Positions 1 through 10,470 are shown, counted from the first letter of the stretch. The stretch is 64,000 nucleotides of DNA from Brachyhypopomus gauderio (GCF_052324685.1 NC_135220.1:9557320-9621319); one strand, 5' to 3'. A program made the numbers and translations. Notes: generated by a model from the letters alone, not told the origin.

Positions 1-344
1 GAATTGTAAAGCAACCGGCTTCTTGAAAGGTGCTATACAAAAACCTAAAATTTCGTCCATTTATTCATTCATCACGTTCCTTGACCCCTGAACCTTACGG
101 TTACAAATTTCTGAACAGGTTCAACATAATTTCTCTGTAACTTCACATATTATATCACAAACTTGCTAATTGTCAGGATGGTTTGTGATGTTGTTTGTGA
201 TGTTATATAGCTGTTGTTTAGTTGCTGTTTAATGCTTTAAAAATCATGATTGCTCATGATTGAGAATAAAATATACCACAGCAAATTTTGTTGTCTCAAA
301 AGAATTCAAACCAATCTATATATTATATCTGTATATATATATAC
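1..344. other. Unannotated AT-rich flank
   Basis: No convincing coding frame or recognised repeat. The stretch is AT-rich and ends in a short TATATA run, which is the target of the solo LTR that follows. Confidence 0.4.
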
Positions 345-678
345 TGTAACGCTGGGTGCAGGTGGAATGACGAGGCACGAAGTCCAGCTCTACACAGCAA
401 CGTCACATTTATTCTACTCACAATGAATAGCACAGACAGCGCACATATAACACAAACACACTCACGTGTGAGACGCAGACAAAGACGAGCCCGGGACACT
501 GCGCGAACACACATTAAATAGACAAACCACATAATCCCCGATTGATGACGAGACGAGCCACAGGTGAAACTGATAATCACACTCGGACACAACCACGATG
601 ACACACAGACGCAGACGACTGGACGTAGACGACATAAACACACGCCCAGAGGGAGGGGTCAGGGGCTGTACCGTGACA
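345..678 (-). repeat. Solo LTR, TGTCACG..GTTACA family, TSD TATAC
   Basis: On the + strand it starts TGTAACGCTGGG and ends GTACCGTGACA, so on the minus strand it is a canonical TG..CA LTR of 334 bp. It is bounded by an exact 5-bp duplication, TATAC, at 340-344 and 679-683. No internal region or second LTR is adjacent, so this is the product of LTR-LTR recombination. The sequence is shared with 21502-21840, with 5097-5407 and partly with 4367-4556. Confidence 0.88.
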
Positions 679-681
679 TAT

Positions 682-687
682 ACACAC

Positions 688-736
<49 letters not shown>

Positions 737-752
737 TATATATATATATATA
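682..752. repeat. (CA)n/(TA)n microsatellite
   Basis: A mixed CACA/CATA run followed by a TATATA run, directly next to the solo LTR. No coding role. Confidence 0.9.
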
Positions 753-791
753 ATGTAAAGATAAAGATATATAATCATTACTTATTGTAAA

Positions 792-1832
792 TACACTATA
801 CTGCCAAAAGTATTTGCTCACCTATTCCTAATCCATAGGGTTCAATATGACGTTGGTCCATCCTTTACAGCTAGAAGGCAGTCCACAAGGTTTAGGAGTG
901 TGTTTATGGAGATTTTTGATCATTCTTCCAGAAGCGCATTCGTGACGTTGGACGAAAAGGCCTGGCTCTCAGTCTCCGCTCTAATTAATCCCAAAGGTGT
1001 TCTGTCGGGTTGAGGTCAGGACTCTGTGCAGGCCAGTCAAGTTCATCCACACCAGACTCTGCCATCCATGTCTTTATGGATGTTGCTTTGTGCACAGTCA
1101 TGTTGGAAGAGGAAGGGGCCAGAGGAAGGGGCCAGCTCCAAACTGTTCCCACAAAGTCGGAGCATAGAATTGTTCAAAATGTCTTGGTATGCTGAAGCAT
1201 TCAGAGTTACTTTCACTGAAACTAAGGGTCTAAGCCCAGCTCCTGAAAAACAACCCCACACCATAATCCCCTCACCACCAAACAATGTAGTCAGACAAGT
1301 ACCGTTCTCCTGGCAACCGCTAAGCCCATATTCGCCATCAGAGAAGCATGATTCGTCACTCCAGAGAACGCACCTCCACTGCTCTAGAGTCCAGTGGTGG
1401 CGTGCTTTACACCACTGCATCCGATGCTTTGCATTGCACTTGGTGATGTATGGCTTGGATGCAGCTGCTCGACCATGGAAACCCATTCCATGAAGATTTC
1501 TGTGCACTGTTCTTGAGCTAATCTGAAGGCCACATGAAGTTTGGATGTCTTCGCACTATGCGCCAATCCCGCTCCGTTGGTTTACGTGGCCTACCACTTT
1601 GTGGCTGAGTTGCTGTTGTTACCAAACACTTTCATTTTCTTATAATACCACTGACAGTTGACACGTCACGACTTTGTTGCACAGGTGGCATCTTATCACA
1701 GTTCCTGAGAGTGATCCATTCTTTCACAAATGTTTGTAAAAACAGTCTGCATGCCTAGGTGATTAATGTTATACACCTGTGGCCATGGAAGTGATTGGAA
1801 CACCTGATTCTGATCATTTGGATGGATTTTTC
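792..1832 (-). mobile_element. Tc1/mariner element, right TIR lost
   Basis: The left end is a TA followed at 794 by CACTATACTGCCAAAAGTATT, the terminal repeat typical of fish Tc1-like elements. The body is a degenerate transposase gene on the minus strand. Homology stops near 1832, just before the expected right terminal repeat, so the copy is truncated and cannot transpose. Confidence 0.85.
980..1760 (-). pseudogene. Degenerate Tc1 transposase (DD34E)
   Basis: The longest open piece is 1043-1507 (154 aa). It shows the first catalytic Asp in VLWSDESCF and the second in FQHDCAQSN. The third motif, PDLNPTEHLWD, lies in another frame at about 987-1021 and runs into a stop straight after it. The N-terminal helix-turn-helix part (1520-1760) is broken by frameshifts. 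Tc1 transposases are about 340 aa and catalyse cut-and-paste at TA sites. This copy is dead. Confidence 0.83.
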
Positions 1833-2030
1833 TTTTATTATTATTATTTCAATCCCTGTCCACGTGAGGGTTTGTACATTGGGTCTGTACATTGGGTTTG
1901 TAGGAATCGGGAGTGGGGTAATGTGAATGCTGCAAATTGTTGTTATAAATGTCTCATTTCAACTAATTGGAGGATTTGTTGACACGGTATCTATGCAGGA
2001 CGACACTGGGAATTATAATAAGAAGGTTCT

Positions 2031-2200
2031 GGCTCTAACGTTTACTAGCTAGAATGTTCGGGGTGTTAATGTACCAGTTAAGAGGAGGAAAGTTTTAACA
2101 CATCTGAAATCTTTCTACTGATATAATATTTCTGCAAGAAACAAATCTCAGACCAAATTCTCATAGGCTCCAGTGCAACTGGGTTGGGCAACTATATCAG
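2031..2200 (+). pseudogene. LINE endonuclease fragment (L1-like)
   Basis: A conceptual + strand translation reads WNVRGVN, then KRRKVLTHLKSF, then DIIFLQET. This is the N-terminal signature of the apurinic-type endonuclease of L1-like LINEs. A stop interrupts it (around 2117) and only about 55 codons remain. The rest of the LINE is not adjacent. From 2200 to 2648 I see only AT-rich sequence with no recognised feature. Confidence 0.65.
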
Positions 2201-2648
2201 AAGTACAAGTAGTAACTTGCAGAAGTACAAGTTAATCTTAATTTGAAGAGTTTGGTTCCAAAACGCTATAAATCCATTTTGATCAATTTGAGTAAAAATG
2301 TGTTTTCTTTAGGAAGAAAGTGGTAGGCTGAAAACTACTGTTTTCTGTTTCAAACTATCAAATACCATACTAAGGTAAAAAAAACACAAACAAATCAAAT
2401 CAAGATTTTAATATTTAAAGATTTATTTTGAAAAAACAATTCGTTTTTTCGCAAAACGCAATAAATCCATGCCATGTTTTTTTCAAAATGTCTTGCATAT
2501 CCTTTGGTATCAATATAACATTTTTTTTTTACTGAAAATGTGCAAAATACAATAATAAATAACTGTAAATTGTACATCTTAATATAATAGTTTGACCATT
2601 GGGCCTAAAAACACAAATTTCAAAACATTTCATTAACGAACAAGACAT

Positions 2649-3003
2649 TGTCACGCTACAGCCCCGAACCCCTCCCTTCGAGCGTGTGTTAATGTTCTCT
2701 GTGTCTTTGTATGTACGTCCGTGTGTGTGTGTGTGTTCACTTGTCTCGTTAGACTAATGTGTTTCACGCGGTGCTTGTTAGGCTACGTGTATATAGTGTG
2801 TGTGTTTGTATCGTTTGGTGCTCGTCTTTAACGTGACATTCGTTGTGTGTGTTAAACCATGTCAGCACGCCGTGAGCGTTTACTGTTCAGTGTGATTGAC
2901 AGCTGTTTCAAGACGCCTTGAGTGTGTCCAGCATCAAGCTCAGTAAACGTAGCCTTTGAACGCACCTCGTCTTTGCATCCTCGACTCCCTCGCACCCGTT
3001 ACA
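2649..3003 (+). repeat. Solo LTR, TSD GACAT
   Basis: Starts TGTCACGCTACAGCCCC and ends CTCGCACCCGTTACA (355 bp). An exact 5-bp duplication, GACAT, lies at 2644-2648 and 3004-3008. It has the same termini as the minus-strand solo LTRs at 345-678 and 21502-21840 but is inserted in + orientation. From 3004 to about 3385 nothing is recognised. Confidence 0.88.
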
Positions 3004-3384
3004 GACATAAATAGTGAAAATAGTATAACTATTAACATAAATAGTATAACTGCTATACGAACAGGCTCCTCTATACCATCAAAACCGTTCATTTTAGCGG
3101 ACTTTGAGAGTGAAAACGAGATATATTTTAACAAAGTAGGCTACAAGAAATGCCGGGCGGCTCAACAGGTCGCGTTCTATAATGTTTCCATATGTGGTGG
3201 TGCGCTGTGATTGGATGAGTGGAAATGTGGCGTTCTGCGAGAAATCAGGATTGGCGTTTGTTGCATTTTGGAAGGAAACAGAGAAAGCAGGGTAGTATTA
3301 CACGGCGGATGTGGCGTTTTGATAAAAATTTATTATTGGCGTTTATCGCATTTTGGAACCAAACTCTTCATTTACTCTTTGCTT

Positions 3385-3796
3385 ATATGTTGTGTGTGTG
3401 GCACGGCGAGGACTAGGGCAGTCGGTCCTGGAAAGGCTCTTCGTGTTGTGTGAGGTGTGTACGTATGAGCAGGATTGTGGATCTATGTGCGTTGCTCGGT
3501 TGTGTTTAAATGTTGAATGTTTTGTGTGTGATGCTGGTACCGCTCGTCACTGTCACCTCATGCCCCATTTGTCTTGTGTTTTATGTGGGGAGCGACTGCG
3601 AACCTGAGCGCCGCGTCACAATTGTGTACAGAGCGCGCATGTGTGGTCCCATACGTTCGTTGTGGGGTGACCGGAGCCTGGTCTTAAAGAACCCCTCCCT
3701 GTAGGGCTGGGGCCCCCGGACATTTGGGGACCATGGGGCTCCGATCTGAAGACCTCCTGCTGAAGATGGAGAGCCTCCCTCCAGCCCGTCACAACT
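3385..3796 (+). repeat. Fragment of an LTR-element internal region
   Basis: The stretch GGCACGGCGAGGACTAGGGC and the following 250 bp match the internal region of the intact element at 24023-26033 (about 24460-24770), including a conserved tail with CGTCACAA. No LTR is attached. There is no coding function; the short ORFs read through GT-rich low-complexity sequence. Confidence 0.6.
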
Positions 3797-3839
3797 TAAG
3801 TACAGTAGTGAAGTAGTTCTACTTCATTACTATACATCT

Positions 3840-4363
3840 CTGATAGTACTCGGTGGGGACCGAGCATACGGATGGAGGGGGGCTCACGTCCTCACCCTCC
3901 TCACCGTAGTACTCGGTAGGGGCTGAGTACAAAGATGGAGGAGGGCTGATCTCTTCCTCACCCTCGCTATAGTACTCGGTAGGGGCTGAGTATCCTGATG
4001 GAGGGGAGCTCTCCTTTTCTTCGGAGTCCTCCCCCTCGAACTCTCTCGGGGGGTTTTGGAGTTATCTCCGTCGTGAAGAGCTCGAAGGACCGGACTCTCA
4101 GGGGAGAGGACTCTCTGGTCGGGGAGCCGTGCATCTCTCTCCACACCCTCAGTGCGGCTTGTTTGAAGTGCTCCACCAAGTGCTCCACCACCTCCTTGGC
4201 CTCCTGAGCCTGAAGCAGCAGGCTCGCACAGACAGGATCCTGCTGCATCTCTGCTATGGTCACAGGGGCCTCGCGGCAGTGTACAGGGGAAGAGGCATGA
4301 TGGGCCTCTTCCCCTTCCTTGCGCATGACGCGTAGCCTGGCATTTCCTTGGTTGGCTCATCTT
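3840..4363 (-). pseudogene. Gag-like ORF of a short LTR element (copy 1)
   Basis: Two overlapping minus-strand frames (3884-4360, 158 aa; 3967-4326, 119 aa) together cover one ancestral protein. The 119-aa frame carries MQQDPVC, a helical stretch, VWREMHG and SSPLRV. The downstream acidic repeats (units like PPSVYSAPTEYY) lie in another frame. The ORF begins a few bases inside the LTR (start near 4360; LTR end at 4367). The same protein is found at 9766-10470. No zinc knuckle, protease or RT is seen, so the element was probably non-autonomous. The gag-like role is inferred from position only. Confidence 0.55.
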
Positions 4364-4569
4364 TCTGTAACGCTGGGTGCAGGGAGAGGCACAGAGTCCA
4401 ACTTCCAGACACTGACGTCACGTTTATTTGCGTGATTTGCGCAGACAGTGATCATATAACAAATACACACTCACGTGCGAGACTCAGACAAAGACGAGCA
4501 CAAGACATTACACACACACACACATACTTTATACATTTCAACAAACAAGCACCGCGTTACTATACATCT

Positions 4570-5093
4570 CTGATAGTACTCGGTGGGGACCGAGCATACG
4601 GATGGAGGGGGGCTCACGTCCTCACCCTCCTCACCGTAGTACTCGGTAGGGGCTGAGTACAAAGATGGAGGAGGGCTGATCTCTTCCTCACCCTCGCTAT
4701 AGTACTCGGTAGGGGCTGAGTATCCTGATGGAGGGGAGCTCTCCTTTTCTTCGGAGTCCTCCCCCTCGAACTCTCTCGGGGGGTTTTGGAGTTATCTCCG
4801 TCGTGAAGAGCTCGAAGGACCGGACTCTCAGGGGAGAGGACTCTCTGGTCGGGGAGCCGTGCATCTCTCTCCACACCCTCAGTGCGGCTTGTTTGAAGTG
4901 CTCCACCAAGTGCTCCACCACCTCCTTGGCCTCCTGAGCCTGAAGCAGCAGGCTCGCACAGACAGGATCCTGCTGCATCTCTGCTATGGTCACAGGGGCC
5001 TCGCGGCAGTGTACAGGGGAAGAGGCATGATGGGCCTCTTCCCCTTCCTTGCGCATGACGCGTAGCCTGGCATTTCCTTGGTTGGCTCATCTT
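4570..5093 (-). pseudogene. Gag-like ORF of a short LTR element (copy 2)
   Basis: Second copy of the 3840-4363 ORF, offset by exactly 730 bp with identical translations (4614-5090 and 4697-5056). It is followed on the minus-strand 5' side by an almost full LTR at 5097-5407, so this is the copy in its original place and the 3840-4363 unit is probably the duplicate. Confidence 0.55.
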
Positions 5094-5096
5094 TCT

Positions 5097-5407
5097 GTAA
5101 CGCTGGGTGCAGGGAGAGGCACAGAGTCCAACTTCCAGACACTGACGTCACGTTTATTTGCGTGATTTGCGCAGACAGTGATCATATAACAAATACACAC
5201 TCACGTGCGAGACTCAGACAAAGACGAGCACAAGACATTACACACACACACACATACTTTATACATTTCAACAAACAAGCACCGCGTGAAACACGTTAGA
5301 CTAATGACACAGGTGAACGAACACACACAACCACACCTCCACATTTACATTTACAGACGTGGACTACATAAACACACCCCCAAGGGGAGGGATCCAGGGC
5401 TGTACAA
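5097..5407 (-). repeat. LTR of the gag-like element, outer tip missing
   Basis: Starts TGTAACGCTGGGTGCAGG like the solo LTR at 345-678 and can be followed to GGGCTGTAC at 5407. The last bases, CGTGACA in the intact LTR, are replaced by GC-rich sequence. The inner 190 bp are repeated at 4367-4556 by the tandem duplication. It contains a perfect CRE-like octamer TGACGTCA at 5143-5150 (and 4413-4420), a plausible but untested LTR enhancer site. Confidence 0.75.
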
Positions 5408-5489
5408 GCGGCGAGGGTCAGCGCGGCGCAGTGGCTCAGCTCGTGCACGAGCGTCTCACGCGCTGTCGATTCGCGAGGTCGTGCATCTC

Positions 5490-5905
5490 TCGAATTTTGT
5501 ACTTTGTGCGCGCCGCGCCTCAGCGCAATGAACAAAGTCATGTTTGCAGGGTTCATACACCTTTACAAGGTGGAATTCAAGCACTTATACATCACTTTCA
5601 AGGTCCATTTCAATATTTCCCAGCACGTTAAACTTTATTAGGTTAAATATTTATACATATATTCGAAATGATTCGAAATAATTCGCTTTTTATTCACATT
5701 ATTTAATGGTTGTTTATTTTCAAAACGCCCAATATTAACGTCTTCACGTTCTCTCATGTTTCGTCCTGGAATTACAAGAGGCTCGTATTTGTTAACGTAA
5801 TACAAGAGAACTGTTCAGTCAGATAGCTATTTGTTGTGAAACGAAGTAGTTACAATTTCAAGCATTTTCAAGTACTTTAGCTTAAATTCCAGCACTTTTC
5901 AAATC
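5490..5905. repeat. Single arm of a foldback MITE
   Basis: This sequence recurs as the reverse complement at about 7650-8005, directly at 8031-8145 plus 8465-8690, and in part at 36130-36420. It has one arm only, so it is a half-element. From 5905 to 6060 nothing is recognised. Confidence 0.7.
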
Positions 5906-6065
5906 TTTATTACTTTATTCATGTTTGCTTGTTGAAAAATGTTTTCACTTGAAATTACTGACAGATCCATAAGAAAATGTTGCTTTATTCATTTAAGCAT
6001 TAAATAATATACAATGTGTTAGGTCTTGGTTCAATAGGCTATGTGCAATCATTTAAATATGTTTT

Positions 6066-6420
6066 TGTAACGAATGGAAGACACGGAGAGGGATCCTGGT
6101 GCAAAAGCTCAATGGTTTATTTTGAATGGTGTAGGTGTAAGCGCGTGTCGCTGGGTTGCGGTAGTCGTTTCGGTCCGAGGTCGTAGGGGGTAAGCAGAGT
6201 CCGGGAGGTATCCGTGGGTCAGGCAGGAGAGGAGGTCTAGGGAACAAGCAGAGGTCGGTACACAGAAGGGGAACAGCCAGAATATAACACTCGGTAGTCA
6301 ACATAGTTGGCAATACTTCGCGTCTAGGAAGCGGGACGGAAGTGATTAAATATGCCAGGAATGTGGGCGTGGAGATAGGCAACAGCTGAGACTAGGCGTA
6401 ATCAGGTGACATTCCTGACA
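6066..6420 (-). repeat. Solo LTR, TSD GTTTT
   Basis: The + strand reads TGTAACGAATGG at the left and GACATTCCTGACA at the right, 355 bp. Exact 5-bp duplications, GTTTT, lie at 6061-6065 and 6421-6425. The termini resemble the other solo LTRs but the body differs, so it is a separate family. Confidence 0.87.
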
Positions 6421-6499
6421 GTTTTAATAAACATTGAACCAGTCCGGCCCTCGGCTTGTAGCAAATTTGTATTTTTAGCCCTCGTTGTATTTGACTTTG

Positions 6500-6655
6500 A
6501 CATCCCTGGTTTAGCTCATTACTGGCAGGTACCGTTAGTGGACTCGGATAAAGACAAAACTGTTCATGATCAGGACGGGGTTGTGGCATTTTACTGTTCT
6601 TTCGTTTGGGCTTTGTAATGTGCTTCGAAGGTTTGATGGAGCTCATTTTAGATCG
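6500..6655 (+). pseudogene. Ty3/Gypsy reverse-transcriptase fragment
   Basis: The + strand translation reads LAHYWQVPLVDSDKDKTV and then a short FVWALCNV stretch. This corresponds to the region of Gypsy RT just before the catalytic YxDD. Only about 50 codons remain and the frame is degraded. Confidence 0.6.
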
Positions 6656-7649
6656 TCTAGAACAGGGGTGTCCAAACTTTTTGCAGTGATGGCTAGATTT
6701 GGTGAGGTGAACATGTGTGGGGGCCATCCATTCAGCCTGGCATTCTGGGGATAGGAAGGGATGCCCAACCACTCAGCCTGGCATTTTGCCATCTGCCGCT
6801 ATAGTATAGTATAGTATACACTGCTATCTTCTGGTGAAATATAAAAAGCTGCTAAGCTCAAGTATAAGTTTAGTAACTACATAGCTTGCTGTTGTGGCAT
6901 TTTCCTTAAAAATTGTTGAGCTTGCAGGCTAGCTGCCATTTGCTAGACTTTCTGTGTTCATTCGGGACTGGTGTACGATGTTTGGTCTCATAATGCCGAC
7001 AAACATTTGTACTCTTTCATCACAGCGACAGCCAAGGCTGGAGTGCTGTACGAGGCATTTGCCCAGTGGGCCGACAGTCCTCAGGGGCTGATAGATTTTT
7101 TTTCTTCCCTTTTTTCTCTAAGAGACCAGCCCACAATTTAGAGGGGTGGCCCATTGGCCCATCTTCAATATAGACAGTAGTGTTGTCAAAAATATCGATA
7201 TATCGATATGTATCGATACTGAACATTCTGAAACGGTACAATACTCGTTTCTCTTAAGTATCGATTCTTTTTACATAAAATGCGCTTTCGTTTGACCCAC
7301 CCAAGCTGCCGTAATGCACAGGACAGTTTGTAATGCTAATATGGCAGCTAAAGCAAACGCAGTGCTGTTGGATTCGAAGCAGATACAGATGGAAAACTGA
7401 AGGACATGAACAAGCCCGTTTGCAAGCGGTGCTTTTGGAACATTTCAACGAAGGGCGCTAAAGCCTGGTTGAGTGACCATAGCGCTCGACTCCGCGCGCA
7501 CCTCCGCGAGCGGTGGAGGCTTTATACTTTCCACTTTGCAGTGTTGTCCGAAACTATATGTGGTAGTATAAAAGAAACACCCCTCAAAACAGGGGAATGA
7601 ACACTTACCTGACGAATTTTAATGCTGCTTTGTGTTTCAGTGTGTTTCA

Positions 7650-8690
7650 GGTTTGAAAAGTGCTGCAATTTAGGCTAAAGTACTTGAAAATGTTGAAATT
7701 GTAACTACTTCGTTTCACAACAAATATCTGTCTGACTGAACAGTTTTCTTGTATTACATCTTGTAATTCCAGGATGAAACATGAGAGAACGTGAAGACTA
7801 ACGTCTTAGGCGTTTGAAAATAAACAACCATTAAATAATGTGATTAAAAGCGCAATATTTCGAATCATTTCGAGTATATGTATAAATATTTAACTTAGTT
7901 AAGTTTAACGTGCTGGGAAATATTGGTACAAGCGCTTGAATTGAACCCTGCAAACATGACTTTGTTCATTGCGCTGAGGCGCGGCGCGCGCAAAGTTACA
8001 ACATTCGAGAGGTGCACGACCTCGCGTGCGCCGCGCTTCAGCGCGATGAACAAAATCATGTTTGCAGGGTTCATACACCTTGTGGAATTCAAACACTTGT
8101 ATGTCACTTTCAAGGTCCATTTCAATATTTCCCAGCACGAGCAAAGACACTTTGTCAGACGTTTAAAAGACGTCCACTGAAAAGCCAGAATGAAAGTTTT
8201 AGCGACGTCTTTTTTAAACGTCTATTACTGCCGTTCAGTTGCAGTTTTTGCACGTCCTGACATCCAATAAAGGTCCTAGTCAGACGTTCAGATAGAAAAC
8301 TCGTCATAGACGTTCATGTTAAGTTAAAAGGTTAAGGTCCTAGTCACACTGTCAGATTTTGAACCAGTTTTGAACGTCCACCAGACATGCAAAAATGGGT
8401 CTGGACTGACCGACGTGATACAGACTTGATTTTAACGTCTTTCTGACGTCGCATGTTTGTTGGGATAAGTTAAATATTTATACATATACTCGAAATTATT
8501 CGCTTTTTATCACATTATTTAATGGTTGTTTATTTTCAAAACGCTCAATCGTAATGTCTTCACGTTCTCTCATGTTTCATCCTGTAATTACAAGATGCTC
8601 GTATTTGTTAACACAAAAGAACTGTTCAGTCAGACAGATATTTGTTGTGAAATGAAGTTACAATTTCAAGCATTTTCAAACACAAAGCAA
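7650..8690. repeat. Large imperfect foldback (inverted repeat)
   Basis: The left arm, about 7650-8005, is the reverse complement of 8031-8145 plus 8465-8690, with a centre near 8018. The right arm is interrupted by the ACGTC-rich insertion 8146-8464. If transcribed, the RNA would form a hairpin of several hundred base pairs. Single arms occur at 5490-5905 and 36130-36420. Confidence 0.75.
8146..8464. mobile_element. ACGTC-rich MITE
   Basis: A block dense in GACGTC/ACGTC motifs, ending GACGTCGCATGTTTGTTGGGAT. It splits the right arm of the foldback and is related to the larger element at 43757-45048, which has the same motif richness and similar ends. It is non-coding, and its exact left boundary is ambiguous because host and element share CCCAGCACG. 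Confidence 0.6.
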
Positions 8691-8961
8691 CATTCATTTG
8701 TTTGTTTATAAAAAAAAATAAAAAGGCTTTAAAACGGAAATTAGCACCGTATCTGACTTTGGTATCGAAAATGGTATCGAATTTCAATATTTTTTAAAGT
8801 ATCGTATCGAAGTTGTAATTCTTAGTATTGTGACAAGCCTAATAGACAGTGGACTGAACCAATCAGGATATAGGACAAAAGTGGCCCCACCCTTTCTCTG
8901 CGTTGTATGCTGTAACTCCCGCTACATTCAGTGTTGAGCACGTTGTTAAAGGAAAGGCAGT

Positions 8962-9187
8962 ATGGAGCAACAGAAGCGGCAGAAAGGGGGTGCGGAGAAG
9001 TTACGTGTGAAGAAATTGGAGTCTCAATGTAGATGCTGCAAAATGTGTAAAAATCACAGACATGTTCGCTGCTGTAGTCTCTGCATCCTCTGTAAGTGAA
9101 GACTGCAGCAGCAGACAGGAAGAGCAGCAGCCAGAGATGCAAGCTTGTAAAAGAGAAACTGAGGGACAGACTGAGCGGGAAACGTAG
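8962..9187 (+). pseudogene. N-terminus of a DUF4371/ZMYM-type hAT transposase
   Basis: ATG at 8962 gives MEQQKRQKGGAEKLR. After a frameshift near 9030 the related frame continues KITDMFAAVVSASS and on to a stop near 9187. The KRK-GAEKLR..CxKITDMF start is characteristic of this fish hAT family. The finger and catalytic domains are absent. Confidence 0.55.
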
Positions 9188-9534
9188 TACGTAAGCAGGT
9201 AGTAACGTTAGGATAACACCGGGACTTTATTACATGGAATGATGAGCAATAGCGATTGATTATATTGATTAAGTATCAATATTAATTGTAATTGCATTCT
9301 TCCCAAAATCTGGCAGCCACGCGCCGTTATTCTGATAAAATAGCAAATGGTCAAGATTGAGAAGTGTTGGATGTGCAGCAAGTGTCCATTTTAGGCTATC
9401 ATAGCATTTTAGATATTTAGGTTAAAGGTGTGTTCAAAGGCTGCATAGTAGTTGAAATATGTTGTGCTCCGCTAAGGGTCTAAACCAAAAATGCCAGGGC
9501 CGATTTTTTGTCCCAGTCCAGCCCTGGCGACAGC

Positions 9535-9675
9535 TTCATTGCAAATTAAACAGAAACACTTTCCGTTGATTTCTTTGCCACCGTGTTTGAAATTTTCTAC
9601 ATTAACTTGATATTTAGATTTTTTCAGTGCTGCCATTTCTGGTGACTCGCAAAAAAATCTTTTTCTTTGCTTCAT
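9535..9675 (-). pseudogene. hAT transposase N-terminus (BED-like), exon half
   Basis: A 47-codon stretch starting near MKQRKRFF with MAALKKSKYQVNVENF, then GKCFCLICNEAVA, where C..C would be the first zinc ligands of the finger. The continuation is at 7024-6940 on the same strand after the nested element. It is the DNA-binding part of a domestication-prone hAT family, here dead. Confidence 0.6.
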
Positions 9676-9765
9676 TTTGTTTAGTGGAAAATAGGCCTGT
9701 CACGATAACAAAATTTTCAGAACGACATATTGTCCCAGAAATTATTGCAATAAACGATAATCGCA

Positions 9766-10470
9766 ATGACCCTTGAGGTGATGCAGCAGGACCCGGTGTG
9801 TGCGATCATGCTGTGTCAGGCTCGGGAGACCAAGACAGCTGCGATGGCGGACTACTTCCGCAAGGCTGCTGTACAGCTGTGGAGGGAGCGACACCCATCT
9901 TCCACCAGAGACCTCTCGCCACTGAGGGTAGGCTCCCTCAAGCTCTGCTCCACCAAAAAGACCCCGAGATCAAGTTCGAGGGGGAGGAGTCGGAGGAAGA
10001 CTCAGAGGAGGAGGAGAGCTCCCCTCCATCCGTATACTCAGCCCCCACCATGTATTACGGTGAGGGTGAGGAAGAAGAGGAAAACCTTCCTCCTTCCGTG
10101 TACTCTGCCCCCACCGAGTACTACAGTGAGGGCGAGGAGGAAGAAGAAAGTCACCCTCCTTCCGTGTGCTATGCCCCCACCGAGTACTACGGTGAGGACG
10201 AGGAGGAAGAGGAAGACCATCCTACTTCCGTGTTCTCGGGTGAACCTACTGAGTCCAAGGGAGAGGAAGCGACTCCTCCTTCGTCCGAGTGCTCCGATCT
10301 TTCAGAGTACTTGGACGGTGAGCCCTGCACGGAAGACGACGACTTGAGCCCGCCCCCCTCAGAGTACTCTGGTGAGACCGTGAGGGGGAGCGCGGGGAGC
10401 GCCATGGACTGTTCCCGTGCAGAAACCCCGGTAGAGCCAATGAATTCGGCACAACACCGGCAAACACAGG
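9766..10470 (+). pseudogene. Gag-like ORF with acidic tandem repeats
   Basis: The N-terminal part (from 9766) reads MQQDPVCAIMLCQ, then a helical region, LWRERHPSS and LSPLRVGS. It matches the gag-like ORF at 3840-4363 and 4570-5093. The C-terminal part is in a different frame (within 9798-10511) and has four or more acidic units, each a run of E/D followed by SVYSAPTEYY-like residues. A consensus splice donor, CAG|GTAAGA, lies at 10470/10471. No LTR is seen on either side. It could be a retroelement remnant or, less likely, an exon of a co-opted gene. Confidence 0.5.

Larger units (their letters stand above)
3827..5286. repeat. Exact 730-bp tandem duplication
   Basis: Positions 3827-4556 and 4557-5286 read the same base for base, as far as I can compare by eye. 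Both begin TTACTATACATCTC and end AAGCACCGCG. Each unit holds a minus-strand gag-like ORF plus the inner 190 bp of an LTR. The second unit then continues into the rest of that LTR. The lack of any difference suggests a very recent event or an assembly artefact. Confidence 0.93.
7179..8842. mobile_element. Non-autonomous hAT, TSD TAGACAGT
   Basis: Exact 8-bp duplications, TAGACAGT, lie at 7171-7178 and 8843-8850. The termini AGTGTTGTCAAAAATATCGAT and (reverse complement) TTAGGCTTGTCACAATAC form imperfect TIRs. There is no transposase. The interior is mostly the large foldback at 7650-8690. Confidence 0.82.
7033..9526 (+). mobile_element. hAT element, TSD GCGACAGC, itself carrying a nest
   Basis: Exact 8-bp duplications, GCGACAGC, lie at 7025-7032 and 9527-9534. 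The left terminus CAAGGCTGGAGTG pairs with the reverse complement of the right terminus (CAGGGCTGGACTGGGAC). It retains the start of a transposase gene at 8962 but no catalytic core, so it is a deletion derivative. A further element, 7179-8842, is inserted in it. Confidence 0.85.
6663..9690 (-). mobile_element. ZBED-type hAT relic, host of a nested insertion
   Basis: The left end reads CAGGGGTGTCCAAACTTTT, a hAT-like terminus. On the minus strand the relic encodes a BED-finger-like N-terminus, 9675 down to 9535 (ending CLICNEAVA). It resumes at 7024 with VMKEY and further hAT-like residues. The 2.5-kb element 7033-9526 sits between these halves with an 8-bp duplication, so the protein frame itself shows that the host was split. 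The right end is lost, cut off near 9700 by another MITE terminus (TAGGCCTGTCACGATAACA). Confidence 0.7.

Noticed and set aside
682..752. CRISPR-like array or regulatory repeat
   Set aside because: Simple CA/TA microsatellite. No direct repeats with unique spacers occur anywhere in the window, and the genome is vertebrate.
4129..5065. Small + strand ORFs at 3998-4335 and 4728-5065
   Set aside because: Antisense shadows of the gag-like ORF, present twice only because of the tandem duplication.
9940..9985. Programmed -1 frameshift between the N-terminal and acidic parts of the gag-like ORF (AAAAAG near 9955)
   Set aside because: In the 9766 copy the acidic frame is -1 relative to the N-terminal frame, but in the 3840/4570 copies it is +1, and AAAAAG is preceded by C, not A. 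Independent indels explain it better.
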